From positions 8,959,764 to 9,023,763 of the forward strand of contig NC_080422.1 of the NCBI RefSeq assembly GCF_029873635.1: DNA of 64,000 nucleotides. Direction: 5' to 3'. Source of the stretch: Malania oleifera. Lineage: Eukaryota > Streptophyta > Magnoliopsida > Santalales > Ximeniaceae. The notes below the pieces were generated by a model. The model did no database searches and was not told the origin of the DNA. It was given only the letters and a program-made list of their open reading frames with translations. The number at the start of each line of letters is the position of its first letter. Within the stretch, counting starts at the first letter, position 1. Of this stretch, positions 47,510-58,760 are shown in pieces. Made by a program: the position numbers and the translations under genes.

Positions 47510-47756
47510 TGTTAATAATTGGGTAAAATTGAAGACCTTATCTCAATGATAGGTCTCTCCCTCTATTCATAATATGTGTCTAGTATATACCAATGACTGA
47601 GTAAATACCCTTACATAACTTTAGCACATACTAGTAGTGCTAAATGACCAAAATAACCATTAACAACCTCAAACTATTAAAATATCAAAAGAAACTCAGC
47701 ATAACTAAAATGTCCAAAATAGCCTAAAATTGACTCATATTATTAAGATATTCACA
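47510..47756 (-). mobile_element. Putative copia LTR with primer site (copy I)
   Basis: On the - strand the segment ends acccaattattaaca and is followed at once by tggtactagag, close to the copia initiator-Met primer site TGGTATCAGAG. It aligns loosely with copy II at 48806-49035 (shared ggtctctccctct and aataaccattaac). Confidence 0.45.
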
Positions 47757-48805
47757 CCAGCTGTGTGGAATAATATCAGATGTTGGCTAGGTATCAAAAG
47801 AGCTATAACCACGATTAAAGCTGCTGCAAAGTGGCTTCACAAATAAATCATGAAATTAATTGCTAGAACAATCGGAACCATGAACAAGTCCCAAATAAAT
47901 TAGTACAAGACCGCTGTAGCACCGAGAAACTCAAACACAACCCCAAGAAAGCAACTCACACCACTAGAACAATTGGAGAAGTGAATCACTGAAATTACCA
48001 TGGCTCACAAAAAACAGATTATGAGCACTGCCACTGCCTCACAAAAAACATCTTATGAGCACAACCACTTCTCCAAGAGAGTCTCCAATGCCTGTTACTA
48101 ACACCGAACCACAACTAACAAATTACCATGAGTGCATGGTCACAACAAAGATTAGATCTTTGAGCAATACACATGTCGAACAACTTGATATTTTGATATA
48201 TGGAAGGAATTAGAACATTAAATCATAAACACAACAAATCCCACTATTTCAGACCCAATAAACTCAATAACCATTGATAAACTGCTTCACGAATCATCAA
48301 ACAACCATTTCATAAGTCCCGCAGATGAGCAATTAAAAAAGGTGAGACCTTTGGGAAAAAAACATCACGAAAAACTCCAATAACATGTTAATAGTGGGAT
48401 TGGATCACTGCTGAATCATTTCAGGTCAAAACCATATCTGAAAGTGGCTTCATGTGCCAGCACATGCAGTCGGCCTTGGCAGCCTTCGTCCAGCATGTGA
48501 GGTTCCATGAGACACTGCCTGGAGGTGGGATTTCAGTGGGGGCAGATCGGTAGTGTCTGTGGGTGACTATGGTGTTGATTTTGACAAATCTATAGTGGGT
48601 TTGATGTTTTTGAACTGACAGTGTCACCCAGAAAACCAGCGACTAGTCTGACTTCTTGCTGCTGCTAGCTATTTTTTAGGGTTATTATACCGCTGAAAAA
48701 TCTTCTATACTGATAGACATGCAGCGAATTTTGGGTTTTAGACTTCAGTTTTGATGGTGGTGTTAACACATAGGGTTTAGGTTTCAGAATCATGCTGTAA
48801 TACCA
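47757..48805. other. Unassigned interval between two LTR-like copies
   Basis: The right part (about 48420-48800) is the leader-like sequence downstream of the primer site of copy II and resembles 47210-47509. The rest has a duplicated tcacaaaaaaca phrase (48005 and 48040) and no supported gene. Confidence 0.35.
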
Positions 48806-49035
48806 TGTTGAATAATTGGGTAAAATGGCAGACCTAAACTCAAAAATAGGTCTCTCCCTCTAGCTTACACTTGTTACAAACCAAACTATAACAATTAATA
48901 ATAATTCTAAAAGACTAAATAACCATTAACATATTTCATGACCTATCTTATTTTGAAACATGAAATATAATTTATAAACTACTTGTTGGCCAATCATGAA
49001 ATATTTACTTGAATTGATTAAGTAAATCATGACAA
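48806..49035 (-). mobile_element. Putative copia LTR with primer site (copy II)
   Basis: On the - strand it ends acccaattattcaaca followed by tggtattacagc, a near match to the copia primer site. The outer end is proposed at tgtcatgattt by the TG...CA rule only. Confidence 0.45.
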
Positions 49036-49171
49036 GAGATAGCCATAACAATACAAAGTTCAAAATATTTTCAATATTTAAGATACAACTTTTAGTTATT
49101 TTGGCAAGCTTGAGGTTACAAAGTTTTAGGAATCAACCCATCTATGGCATTCCCTATTTGGAGTAAATTGT

Positions 49172-49908
49172 TTTGAACTTCTTGAGATGCTTCAAGCCCA
49201 TAAGAAAGGTATCTGGCGAGCAACTGTCAACACGTTTGGATACATTGCGAAAGCCATTGGACCACAAGATGTCCTGGCAACATTATTAAACAATCTCAAA
49301 GTGCAGGGGCGTCAGGACCACGTGTGTACTACTGTGGCAATTGCAGTAGTTGTAGAAACATTTTCTCCTTTTACAGTGCTACCAGCATTAATGAATGAGT
49401 ATCGTGTACCAGAACTCAATGTGCAGAATTGTGTTTTAAAATCACTCTCTTTTATTTTTGAGTACATTGGTGAAATGGGTAAAGATTATATTTATGGAGT
49501 CACTCCACTACTTGAGGCTGCTCTCATGGATAGAGATTTGGTACATAGGCAAGCTGCTTCCCAACTGTTAAGCACATGGCTTTGGGAGTGGCTTGTTTAG
49601 GTTGTGAGGATGCATTAGTACAAATGCTGAATTATGTATGGCCAAACATATTTGAGACTTATTTGCATGTTATTAATGTTGTCATGGAAGCCATAGAAGG
49701 GATGAGGGTTGCCTTGGGTGCAGCTGCAGTCCTAAACTATTGTCTGCAGGGGCTCTTCCATCCTGCAAAAAAGGTTAGGGAAGTTTACTGGAAGATTTAT
49801 AGCTCGCTATATATTGGAGCTCAAGATGCACTGGTGGCTACTTATCCTATGCTGGAGGATAAGGCAAGAAACATATATAGTAGTCCTGAGTTGGTGATGT
49901 TTATATGA
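49172..49908 (+). pseudogene. SF3B1: Captured 3' coding end of splicing factor SF3B1
   Basis: C-terminal HEAT-repeat end of SF3B1 (SF3b155/SAP155), the U2 snRNP subunit that helps select the branch point. The first frame (to about 49570) reads [40 protein letters not shown] and [20 protein letters not shown]. The second frame (49576-49908) reads [20 protein letters not shown] and [20 protein letters not shown], ending at VMFI and TGA. The frames are offset by a deletion of about one base near 49570-49580 in the HRQAAS to KHMALG stretch. Further changes, such as Arg to Trp in IWRATVN, are likely decay. The protein is about 1,270 residues in plants; only the last 245 or so are here. There is no intron, so a retrocopy and a DNA capture cannot be told apart. 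Confidence 0.9.
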
Positions 49909-50533
49909 GGTTTAGTTTGTTCTTAATGCTTCAGGTGAATCTACAAGAGGCTCTTGGACAGGCTAGGACCTATCCTAGGGTTGTTTTCGTGGCAATTGTA
50001 CTTTGTTTGGATGTGCATGCTTATTAATCTGGATTGATGAACTGCTTGCTATTTGTTAACTTCTTCAGTAGTTTGCTAATTCAAGAATAACCTTACTTTG
50101 GATTCATGACCTGCCATCTAAACACTCCAATATGATATTCTCAAAAGTCTGTCAAGCAACTCAAATGCGTCAATCCAAATTTCCCAATACAATTATTCTT
50201 TTTTATTTCCTTTCTTTAGTTCATTGAACACGTACTAGAACATTTGTTAGCAGTTGACACCCAGGGATGGAAACCTTAAGGGGCTAGAAGGAGATCGCAT
50301 TGCTTATGCTCGTGGAAGCATCTCAGAGTTGGCCCATTGGACTCCCATAGGAAAAAAGTTAATTGTGCTTTGATTTTTTTTAAATTCATCCCATTTGTTA
50401 AATGAACTGTACAATCATTCCTGGAACACTCGTTAATGTAACTTTAAAAAAAATAAAATTAATGCACTATATTCAAGCTGAGTCCTTCAAGTTATTGAAT
50501 ATTTTACTGTTGTGAATTTGATATTTTTCAGGT
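49909..50533. other. Sequence downstream of SF3B1 stop
   Basis: Possibly SF3B1 3' UTR followed by unassigned DNA. A short + strand stretch near 50275-50360 has GC-moderate, coding-like composition, but I cannot identify it. Confidence 0.3.
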
Positions 50534-52635
50534 TGTTGGCCTTACAAGGCTTAAAATCTTGTTATCTTGTTTTGATGCTAACAAACAAGTGAAATTTAAT
50601 GTATTTGTGTGAGTAATGATATTTCAGGGTTCATATATGTGAAAGTAAGGTCAGAGTGCCCACAAAAATCAAATATGATGGAAACAAGGTCAAAGTGCTC
50701 ACAAGGATCAAATGAAGCTTAAATGAGCTAAGCCATGAATTACTTGTTGAAGAACATGAGGACATAAATAAGTTGTTGGAAGCCAAGGCATATTAAAGTC
50801 AAAAGATCCAAAGAAAGGCAAAGTAAGAAAGCTTAAAGAATATGGAAGCTTGAAGAAAAGATGGATTCAATCCAAGGACAAAGCATGATGACTCAAGAAC
50901 TTAGAATGTTAATATTTTAGAAGTCTCAAATAAGTGCTTTAATGTTTAAAATATCGTTTGAAATATTTTGAAGCTCTTAGGTTAATTTCTTAGACCTAGA
51001 TACTTTTTAAAATACCTTAATAATATTTTTATAAGGTCAAAAATTATTTTAAAAAGATGAGAATCATTTTTGGAATAAAGAGCACCAAAAAGAGTTTTTC
51101 CCAAATGCTGTTAGTTTTTATATAGCCGCATTGAGGTGAATTTTTCTCCATCAAACACTCATTATTTTAAAGAGTGGTAAACATGAAAGTTGTAGTATTT
51201 TCTTTTAGCTTTCTTTTTACTCCAAGAACATATAATTTGGAGTTATACAAAAAACGTTATTGTCAAAACACTGAAACGGGGTCACTGCTGTCAGACATTT
51301 AAACACTGTTCAATGGACAAATTTTTAAAATTCTAATGTTTTAAATTATAGCCGTTTGAACCTTAAATATTCTAATAAATAGGGAAATTTTTTAAGGAAA
51401 CTTTTTCAAGTTTGAAAGCCTATAAATACATGGTTTTGCAAAACAAAATAAATATCAAAGAATTGAAAAATCTGTTTTGAGAAGTTGAAAGTACTCTTGT
51501 TCTTCCTAAGTTCTCTTGCTTACTCATTGAAAAATTCTTTTGCTGAGAACTCTGAAGTGCTAATCCTTCTTCCTTTGAATTCCTACTGCTAATCCTCTTC
51601 TAAGAAGGATATTGGTGAATTCTACACTTGAACTTCATTCTATTTCCTATTGATATTTTACATTGAAGTATATAGTGCTGAAATTGTACTAACTTGCTCT
51701 TTGAGAGAGTATACTTGTACACAGATTTTATCTTGTATTTCTTATAGTTCATTGACATTCCAAGGTGTTTGAATCGTTGGCTAAGCAAGGGGATATTTCT
51801 TAGAGAGGCGGACTCTAGCCCATGTAAGGAGTGACCGAATAAGGGAATATCATTTGGAGAAGGCAGGCTCTAGCCTTAACCAAGGAATGTTGTAATCGGT
51901 TTTGTTCCACCCATCAACGAAACAGGTTTAGTGAATCCTTTGGTGGTTTGTCAAAGGCGAGGACGTAGGCTGGGTATAAGCCGAACCTCGTAAAAATCTC
52001 CGTCTCACTCTCTCTTTCCTATTCTTTATTTTCAGTTCATATACAACTGCGTAGATGATTTAAATATAAAAATTATAGATACTACACATATTTGGAAATC
52101 AAGTAAACTTAAAATCCAATTTTGATTTGGGTTGCGGAAACCGAAAGGGAGTACGTTGGTTACACCATATCTTGCGGAAACCATACGGGAGTACGTTACT
52201 TGGTTAACACCCCAAAGATAAATTTTCCAAGAGTTTATTTGAATTCTAAATATTTGGAAAGAGTGATTGGATTTATTTATACAGGGCTTTACTTCATTAA
52301 GCATAAATTATAATTCATAATCACAGGGCTTGTATAAACAAACAAACTATCTCAAGATCTTATATTACCAAAGTGCTGAATACTTTATATCTTGATTTGG
52401 TTGTTTGTTGTTTAACTTGTACTTGACAAATAAATTGATTGTTTGGTTTGAAGATTGTGTTTAATTGATTGGATAAAAAAACTAAGTTCTTGATTGATTA
52501 AGGAATTAAAAAAAAAAAAACAAGTCAAGAATTGGTTAAAAGAAATAAAAGAAGTTTAAGGTATTTTAAAAGGAATCAAAAGAAATTTTTAGAATCCAAT
52601 TCACCCCTCCTCTTGGGAAGCTATTCCTAATTTCA
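50534..52635 (+). mobile_element. Solo SIRE-type LTR (copy B)
   Basis: About 2.1 kb on the + strand, starting tgttggcc and ending ctattcctaatttca. It carries the SIRE landmarks in forward orientation: aatcctttggtggtttgtca, gcgaggacgtaggc and aattcacccctcctcttggg. Flanking pentamers are caggt (left) and caagt (right), a target duplication with one mismatch. No internal region follows. Confidence 0.7.
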
Positions 52636-52722
52636 CAAGTAAATTTTGGGAATAGTAGCTTTTACATAGGACATCTTGTACATAAGGGGGTTGAAGATGA
52701 CACATATTCATGCTACAATTAT

Positions 52723-52788
52723 GTGAGATACCTTTTATAGGACAAAATTGTGAGATACCTTTTATAGGACAAAATTGTGAGATTTGGG
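52723..52788. repeat. 27-bp tandem duplication
   Basis: Two adjacent copies of gtgagataccttttatagga plus caaaatt, followed by a partial third. A small local duplication inside the CACTA interior. Confidence 0.75.
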
Positions 52789-53066
52789 ACTAAAATTGAT
52801 ACTAACTCATCAAAATATGGCTTGAGCCTATTACATTTGGTAGCAAAACTACCCTAGAGATGCTATCATATGTGGATCATGCACAAAAGTGAAAGTCACT
52901 CTAATTAGGTCATTGATTAGATAGGCAGACCATAACATTATACCAATAATTATTAAATATCTATTGATGCATTTTGAAAGTAAAAGAAAGGATAAAGTAT
53001 TTATTCTAATTGAAATCCTCATGCATTTTCTATTTCAAATACTTGTCACTAGCTTTTACATACCTT

Positions 53067-53290
53067 CTAGTGAGAGAAGTCACCCGCATCATCTGGACGA
53101 GATTGGCGTATCATTTGTTCGATCTGCACTTTCCAATTCTTCATGGCTTGCATCTCTGCTTCCCAGTTCGAGATCTTTTTATTCAATTGCTGGTTCTCCG
53201 CTTCCACCATTTGCACCTAAATAACCATCACCTCCTATCGAGCCTCGATGGCTCGACGCTCTCGGTCAATCTCAGCACGAGACACCGCAC
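53067..53290 (-). pseudogene. CACTA accessory ORF, C-terminal coiled coil
   Basis: Reverse-strand coding end with strong heptad character. Reading from about 53281 it gives AEIDRERRAIEAR, a stop, a short linker, a second stop, then VQMVEAENQQLNKKISNWEA, KVQIEQMIRQ and DDAGDFSH before TAG at 53067-53069. This resembles the coiled-coil C-terminus of plant transposase proteins of the Ptta/En/Spm group, the second gene of CACTA elements. An AATAAA on the - strand (53000-53005) lies about 60 nt after the stop. The gene is convergent to TNP2. Two in-frame stops mark it as broken; upstream exons were not found. The assignment rests on the coiled coil and position, not on a diagnostic catalytic motif. 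Confidence 0.55.
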
Positions 53291-53294
53291 TAAA

Positions 53295-53801
53295 AGAAGA
53301 CGGTTCTCACAAACCGTCACTAATACCCTTAGCTAATTTTTTAAAATAATTTTTTAAATAAAACCACTAGTAGTGACGGTTCCAAAATCATCACTAGTAC
53401 CCACTTATTAGTAACCGTACTCCCAAACCGTCACTAATACCCTTAACTATTTTTATTTTAATATTTTTTAAATAAAAACACTTGTAGTGACGGTTTCAAT
53501 ATCGTCACTAATACCTACTTAGTAGTGACGGTTCTTTCTAACCGTCACTAATATCCTTAATCATCTCTTTTTTAATTTTTTTTCAACAAAAACACTAGTA
53601 GTAACGGTTTCAAAACCGTCACTAATACACTAGAATCGTCGCTAATATTTTCCCGGTAAAATTTTTGCGCAAAAGTTAATTACCATGCTATTTTTAGTGA
53701 CGAAAGTATCAATTAAAATCATCACTAATAGTGTTGTATTAGTGACGGCTGATAAAACCATCACTAATGCTTACACTATTAGTGACAATTTTTTTGTAGT
53801 G
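53295..53801. repeat. CACTA right subterminal repeats and terminus
   Basis: Repeated ccgtcactaatac / tagtgacggttt units in both orientations, ending attagtgacaattttttt then gtagtg. The terminus is the inverted match of the left end (13 of 13 in CACTACAAAAAAA). Confidence 0.85.
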
Positions 53802-55841
53802 TTGGTGTATTCCCAAGAGGGGGGTGAATTGAGTATTTAAAAAATTATCACCTAAGTTAAACTAGATTAATTGTATTACTTAACGTAGGGTCTGTCTACG
53901 CAAAAGTAAACCCATTCATTCACAATATAACATACACGTGCAGTAAATAAAATTGCAAAAATGTAAAGATCATGCACGATATGTTATTGGGGTTCAACCA
54001 ACTATGCCTACGTCCCCGCCTCTAGCTCGCAAACCCGATGATTCCACTAATGCTTACTTAACGGGTGGAGCGGCACCTAATACAGTCAGGTTAATTAGCA
54101 CAGGGCTGACCGCAACTTTTATAAACTCTCCTTGTGGGGCGGAGAAGGCCCTAGGTCAAATTCACAGGGCTGACCCCAACCTAATCCTTTCGGGCTAAAA
54201 CAAACCCCCTAAAGCCACGCCTGGAAATACAACAGTATTTTTGACAAAGTAACTGGTACAGTCATTGTGCTTCTCAAGTAAAGCAGATATGTACCCAAGA
54301 CACACAGTATAATCGATCAACCACACATCAATAATATAGGTAAATATAAGCTTAGTGATATGTATTTTTGTGCCAGATACACTCAACAACATATGATCGA
54401 TAATATGCTCAAGGGTGTTCTAATATCAAATCTCAAAAATAAACTAGGGTTTCAAAGATGCTGCAAATATTTAAAATAATTCAAAATATTTTTTTCAATG
54501 TAATATGCTCAAGAGTTGCTTGAAAAAATAATATAGCTTGTTAAAACTATTTTGCACAACAAAATCAAACTATAGGAATCTTTGCAATGACAATGCAAAG
54601 ATCCTTAAGCTACTAGGTTTTTCCCAACACGAGATTTATTAAATGAAATCTATGGGAAAACCTTGCTTAACTCCCCAAAATCAATACCAATCAATCAAGC
54701 AAAGCAATGGGAGTATGAGCAATACTACTAAGCAATAACCCAAGCAAGAACTTTCGCAAGGCCTAAAATAATCAATGGAATGAAGGTGTGAGGGTGTTTG
54801 GAAGTATTATAGGGAAAAATGTGATTTTGGGTTTGGGAGGATTTTGGCTAATGATTTTTCTTAATCTCCTTCTAATCCACATAAATTAACCTATATTTAT
54901 AAGCTAGGTCAAAAATATAACCGTTTGTAACCTATTGGGTATTCTTAGAAAAGTTTCAAATTGTTTAAACACAATTAACCCTCATTAACCCGCATTTACC
55001 TTGGTTAAAATAATTTTAACCTGATGAGGTTCGGTGGCTTAACTGTGGTTCGGTCGTCTGAATAGACTCATTTAAAAAAACTTTCAAGAATATTTTGGTA
55101 GCGTAAGTGAAGGTTTATTAGCCCGAACAAAAGTCAGAAACATTCGTTCATAGATTCGGGTGCCCAGTGCTAAGTTCGGTTAACCGAACTGACTAACTTA
55201 GTCTCCTGAGGTCTGATTTGAACGTGATGGTTTGGCAGCTTGAGTTGGCGAAAAGTAACCTTCTAAGGGTTCGGGTGCCCGAGAGCGATAAAGTCATTTT
55301 GGGTTCAGTCGCCCGAAGCATGGTTAAACTGCTGACTTTCCGATTGTTCGAGCGCCCGAGGAGTTTTGAACTCTTGAGGTTCGGTCACCTGACCTCTCAC
55401 ATACTTATCCTATTTTATCCAATTTTATTTCAATTCTTTCCTCTAATATTGTCAGTGACTATAGGGACTTTGTGCACAATGTGTAGGAACCTAGGGTCTT
55501 TTCAAGTATGCCCAAAAATTTGGTGTCGGTCGGCGAAAGGTCGACCGAAGGGTGCCCTAAAATAATTCGGTCCCTATGTTCAATCTATGGTCATTTTGAG
55601 AGCTTAAAAATACCTACATGCATGACATGCAGAGATTATTACAGACCGATATACCTAGTTACTATTATAGACCAAAATTACACAAAATATAAATTACAAT
55701 AAGTCTTCAGGTTCTTTAATCTTCGAGCCTTCATGTGACATCAATTGGTTTTCTAATATGAACCTGCACACAAACTAGATAGACATTAAATACCAGAGTT
55801 TTTGTCATAATCAAAATAGGGCATGACCCACAGGGTCAACA
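53800..55841 (-). mobile_element. SIRE-type copia LTR (copy C, 3' LTR)
   Basis: 2,042 bp. On the + strand it begins tgttgg and ends gggtcaaca (ends TGTTG/CAACA). It contains tcccaagaggggggtgaatt at 53811-53830 and a cctacgtccccgcctc block near 54006. Its first two bases coincide with the last two of the CACTA terminus. A polypurine tract follows at 55842. No coding sequence lies inside; the open frame at 55218-55565 has no recognised motif. Confidence 0.75.
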
Positions 55842-55948
55842 ATCTCTCCCTTTTTTTATGATGACAAATACACTATGCAAAAAGTGGGTATAGTAAATAC
55901 CAAAGTATTTGTCATAATCAAAATAGGGCATAACCCATAGGGTCAACA
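55842..55948 (-). other. SIRE polypurine tract plus 55-bp LTR-end duplicate
   Basis: Positions 55842-55893 hold the SIRE 3' end in element sense (tttgtcatcat, then aaaaaaagggagagat). Positions 55894-55948 repeat the outer 55 bp of LTR copy C (55787-55841) with a few changes. Read on the - strand, an LTR start is joined after 55 bp to the element's own 3' end. Confidence 0.75.
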
Positions 55949-55953
55949 GATAT

Positions 55954-57180
55954 TGGCGTAAACTATGGAGCCAAACACCCTAAGATGACTCACACTATGC
56001 TTGTGAGTACTCTAGACTTCATGTGGTGTCATTGTATCAAGACTCTTCGTAGGACACCGATGTAGCGGATAGAATGCACATGACACTGCTTCTACCCAAA
56101 AGCTCTTGGGCACATTCTTATCCTTTAACATGCTTCTGGCGATGTTAAGGATCGCGTGGTTCTTTCTCTCAGCTACACCATTCAACTGGGGAGTGTAGGT
56201 CGGACTGAACTATTTTTGAATCCCTTGCTGCCTAAGGAATTCCAGGAAAGCTTCATCGTTATACTCTCCTCCTTGGTCTGACCGGAGTGACTTGATGCGA
56301 TAGTCACTCTGTTTCTCCACAAGAGCTTTGAACTCTTTGGACTTGTCGAACACCTCTGACTTCCTTTTCAAGAAGTAGACACAAGTCTTCCTGCTGTAGT
56401 CATCGATGAAGGTGAGGAAGTATCGATTCTGTCCATTTGAAAATGGCCTCAATGAACCACGCGCATCCTTGTGTATTAACTAGAGCGGCATGGTAGATCT
56501 CCAGTCAGCTTGCTTTCCAAAGTTGTTTCCCTATTACTTACTCAGAACACAGCTTTTGCATATCATATTTACATCGTGGATGTTGGGTAAGACTTTCACC
56601 ATCTTCTTGCTTCCCAACTGTTTCAAACTTTCAAAATTTAGATGTCCATACCTTAGATGCCATAGTCAGTCTTTGTCTTTGATGATAGTGCTCAAACACC
56701 TTGGCGTATCATTTTGTATGGTGAGTGAAAACATTTGATTCTTTACCATTTGTACTCAAGTAACCAGCTTTCCCCAAGCGTCTGTTATCACCATCTTCTT
56801 ATCACCAACGCTAATTTGGTAGCCCTTCTCGACAAGTTGTCTAATACTCAAGATGTTAGTCTTCGTATTTAGAACGTAATAGATGTTGGAGATGTAAGCA
56901 TGATCTCCAGACTTCTATTTGATCAAAACATCTCCTCTGCCACGGACTAGGATTTTAGAATTATCGCCAAAAGAGATCTCCTCCTAAACTTTCTCATCAA
57001 CTTCAAATAATAGGTACCTTTTGCCAATCATATGATTGCTGGCTCTAAAATCAAGGCACCAAACACTTTGGTCCTAGGGATTTGAATTATGTGTCATCAG
57101 CATCAACGACTCTTCATCTACATGTTCAGTTTCGGTAAGGTTAGCCTCCTTGCTAACCTTTTCTTATTGTCTCCCCCAAC
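55954..57180 (-). pseudogene. pol: TNT1-like copia protease/integrase remnant
   Basis: Reverse-strand copia pol from the protease end through the integrase. The clearest open piece (56210-56452) has the integrase core blocks FLTFIDDYSRKTCVYFLK and RSDQGGEYNDEAFLEFLRQQ. Below it are the [18 protein letters not shown] block near 56150 and VSHLRVFGSIVYANI near 55965. Upstream are decayed protease and GAG-pre-integrase stretches with several stops (for example near 56480 and 56920). Reverse transcriptase and RNase H are missing: the frame runs into the SIRE LTR-end duplicate at 55948. Confidence 0.8.
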
Positions 57181-58116
57181 ACTCATTGCTATAGTGTTCG
57201 TACTTGTGACCGTTTTAGCACTAAACGTTTATTTTGTCTATGTTTGGCCGGTTATTGTATCCCCTTCTTCTTCCTTGTCCTCTGCTTTGTGGAACATAGT
57301 TTTGTTGATTGAGTCCTTCTCTAGTGGGACCTCTTTAGCCTCTGCCACCATCTTTGGATTCAAACTTTCCAGAATTTCTTCCATGAGATCCTCGGTCTCG
57401 TCCTCTTCCTTACTGTGACATCCCCTCTTTGTCGTATCTATCTGTAGTGAGGTACAACTTTGTTTGGAGGGCTTGCTCAAGTGCTTTATCATCACTTCTT
57501 CTGTTGACTTTTTGCTCGTGGGCTTGGAGTGAGCCCACAAGTTCTTCCACAGACATGATTTCCAAATCTTTTGTTTCTTCTATGGTCACAACTATATAAT
57601 CAAATTTTGAATCCAAAGATCGCAAAATTTTCTCAAAAATTCTCTCATAATTGAAAGTCTCTCCATTTACTCTCAATTGATTTAATACTACCATAACTCG
57701 TGTATAGTAGTCAGCAATAGATTAAGTAGATTTCATTTTTAAAGATTCGAAATCGCCTCGTAGTGTTTGAAGACGAATCTTCTTTACTTTGTCTGCACCT
57801 TTGTGTGTTCGCTAGAGAGACTCCCAAACTTCTTTGGATGTTTTGGCGGAGGTGATGATTTTGAACGTGGCCTCATCAAGGCCTTGGTATATTATGGACT
57901 TCGCCTTGCAATCCTTCTATCGATCGGCTAGCAAGATCGTTCTTTGAGCATCAGACATAGTGCTTCGGCTTCTTTGGATGGGCTTTCTTTGTACCTATCT
58001 TCAATAATCTCCATGACATCTTGAGCACCTACAAGGACTCTCATTTGAATAGACCAGTTGTCATAATTCTCCTGAGTCAACTTTGGAATGACCGCTTGGA
58101 TAGCACCATTCGCCAT
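57181..58116 (-). pseudogene. gag: TNT1-like copia gag remnant
   Basis: Reverse-strand gag. The N-terminus at 58116 gives MANGAIQAVIPKLTQENYDN and WSIQMRVLVGAQDVMEIIED, the usual start of TNT1-like gag, 14-20 nt upstream of which the leader begins. The UBN2-type core at 57410-57694 gives NGETFNYERIFEKILRSLDS and MSVEELVGSLQAHEQ. The knuckle region near 57200 is decayed, with stops. A frameshift separates the two main pieces. Confidence 0.8.
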
Positions 58117-58747
58117 TGAATTTAATATATAAAAAACAGAGAGATGGGGGTTGATTTTGGCAAATATGATGCCACCAATGTGTTTAGAAGGTCAAAAAAT
58201 CTTAGGAACCGATTTTGGGTTGCAAAGAACCAGTCCAAAAATTACTGAACCGGGTGCAGGAATTTCGGATGGATTTTAAACTGGGCCGGTTAACTTAACG
58301 GTTGTTTAACGGCGTAATGCTTACTGTACGCCACATGGCAGCTTCTGCACGTGTCACATGTCGGCAGCTAGACGCGGTTCGAAGGCGAGTCAGGGCTTTG
58401 GGATGGATCTAGGTTGCGGGTTGCAGGTTTCTAAGTTATGTCGGATCGTGTGGCTAGGTCGGATTTCAGCAACTGGACAAGGAAGACGCGTGCAGGGTGC
58501 GTGTCACCGGCGGCCAGAATCGTCGTCAGCACGTGCAGCGCGTGGGTATGGCGCTAAAACCGCTAGAGAGGCGCATGTGGCGTTTCTCGGAGTCTATTTG
58601 AGAGGTGGTTTTCACCATTGGAATCATCTCGACATGAATTTCACAATGTTAGACTCAATTTTGGATTTTGAGCAACTTCAAATCTGGGAGAAAATTGAAA
58701 TTTTTTCTCTGCTTGTTTCTATTTGGTGAATTTCGGTGTTCCTTGAC
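58117..58747 (-). other. Leader of the TNT1-like element
   Basis: Non-coding sequence between primer site and gag, GC-richer (58360-58600) than its surroundings. The open frame on the opposite strand at 58358-58729 has no recognisable motif. Confidence 0.5.
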
Positions 58748-58759
58748 GCTCTGATATCA
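58748..58759 (-). other. Copia primer-binding site
   Basis: Element-sense TGATATCAGAGC, one mismatch from the initiator-Met tRNA site TGGTATCAGAGC, one base inside the LTR. Confidence 0.75.
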
Positions 58760-58760
58760 C

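Larger units (their letters stand above)
32556..53801 (+). mobile_element. Large CACTA (En/Spm) element with captured host gene ends
   Basis: It runs from CACTACAAAAAAACTGG at 32556 to the inverted match ending ttttttgtagtg at 53801, about 21.2 kb. Both ends have fields of ttagtgacgg / ccgtcactaa subterminal repeats, and both share an internal landmark: a gcgcgaaaat/gcgcaaaaat stretch followed by a ggaaaatattag word. Inside are TNP2 transposase exons (+), a coiled-coil ORF (-), SEC10 and SF3B1 fragments (+), a Tat/Ogre-like solo LTR, a SIRE solo LTR and copia debris. Without the two solo LTRs and their duplications it would be about 15.9 kb. The flanking target duplication is not verifiable because the right end merges with an LTR. 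Decay of TNP2 shows it is not autonomous now. Confidence 0.75.

Noticed and set aside
32551..53806. TTGGT on both sides of the CACTA element as a 5-bp target duplication
   Set aside because: CACTA elements normally make 3-bp duplications, and the right-hand TTGGT is part of the SIRE LTR start. The match is probably chance.
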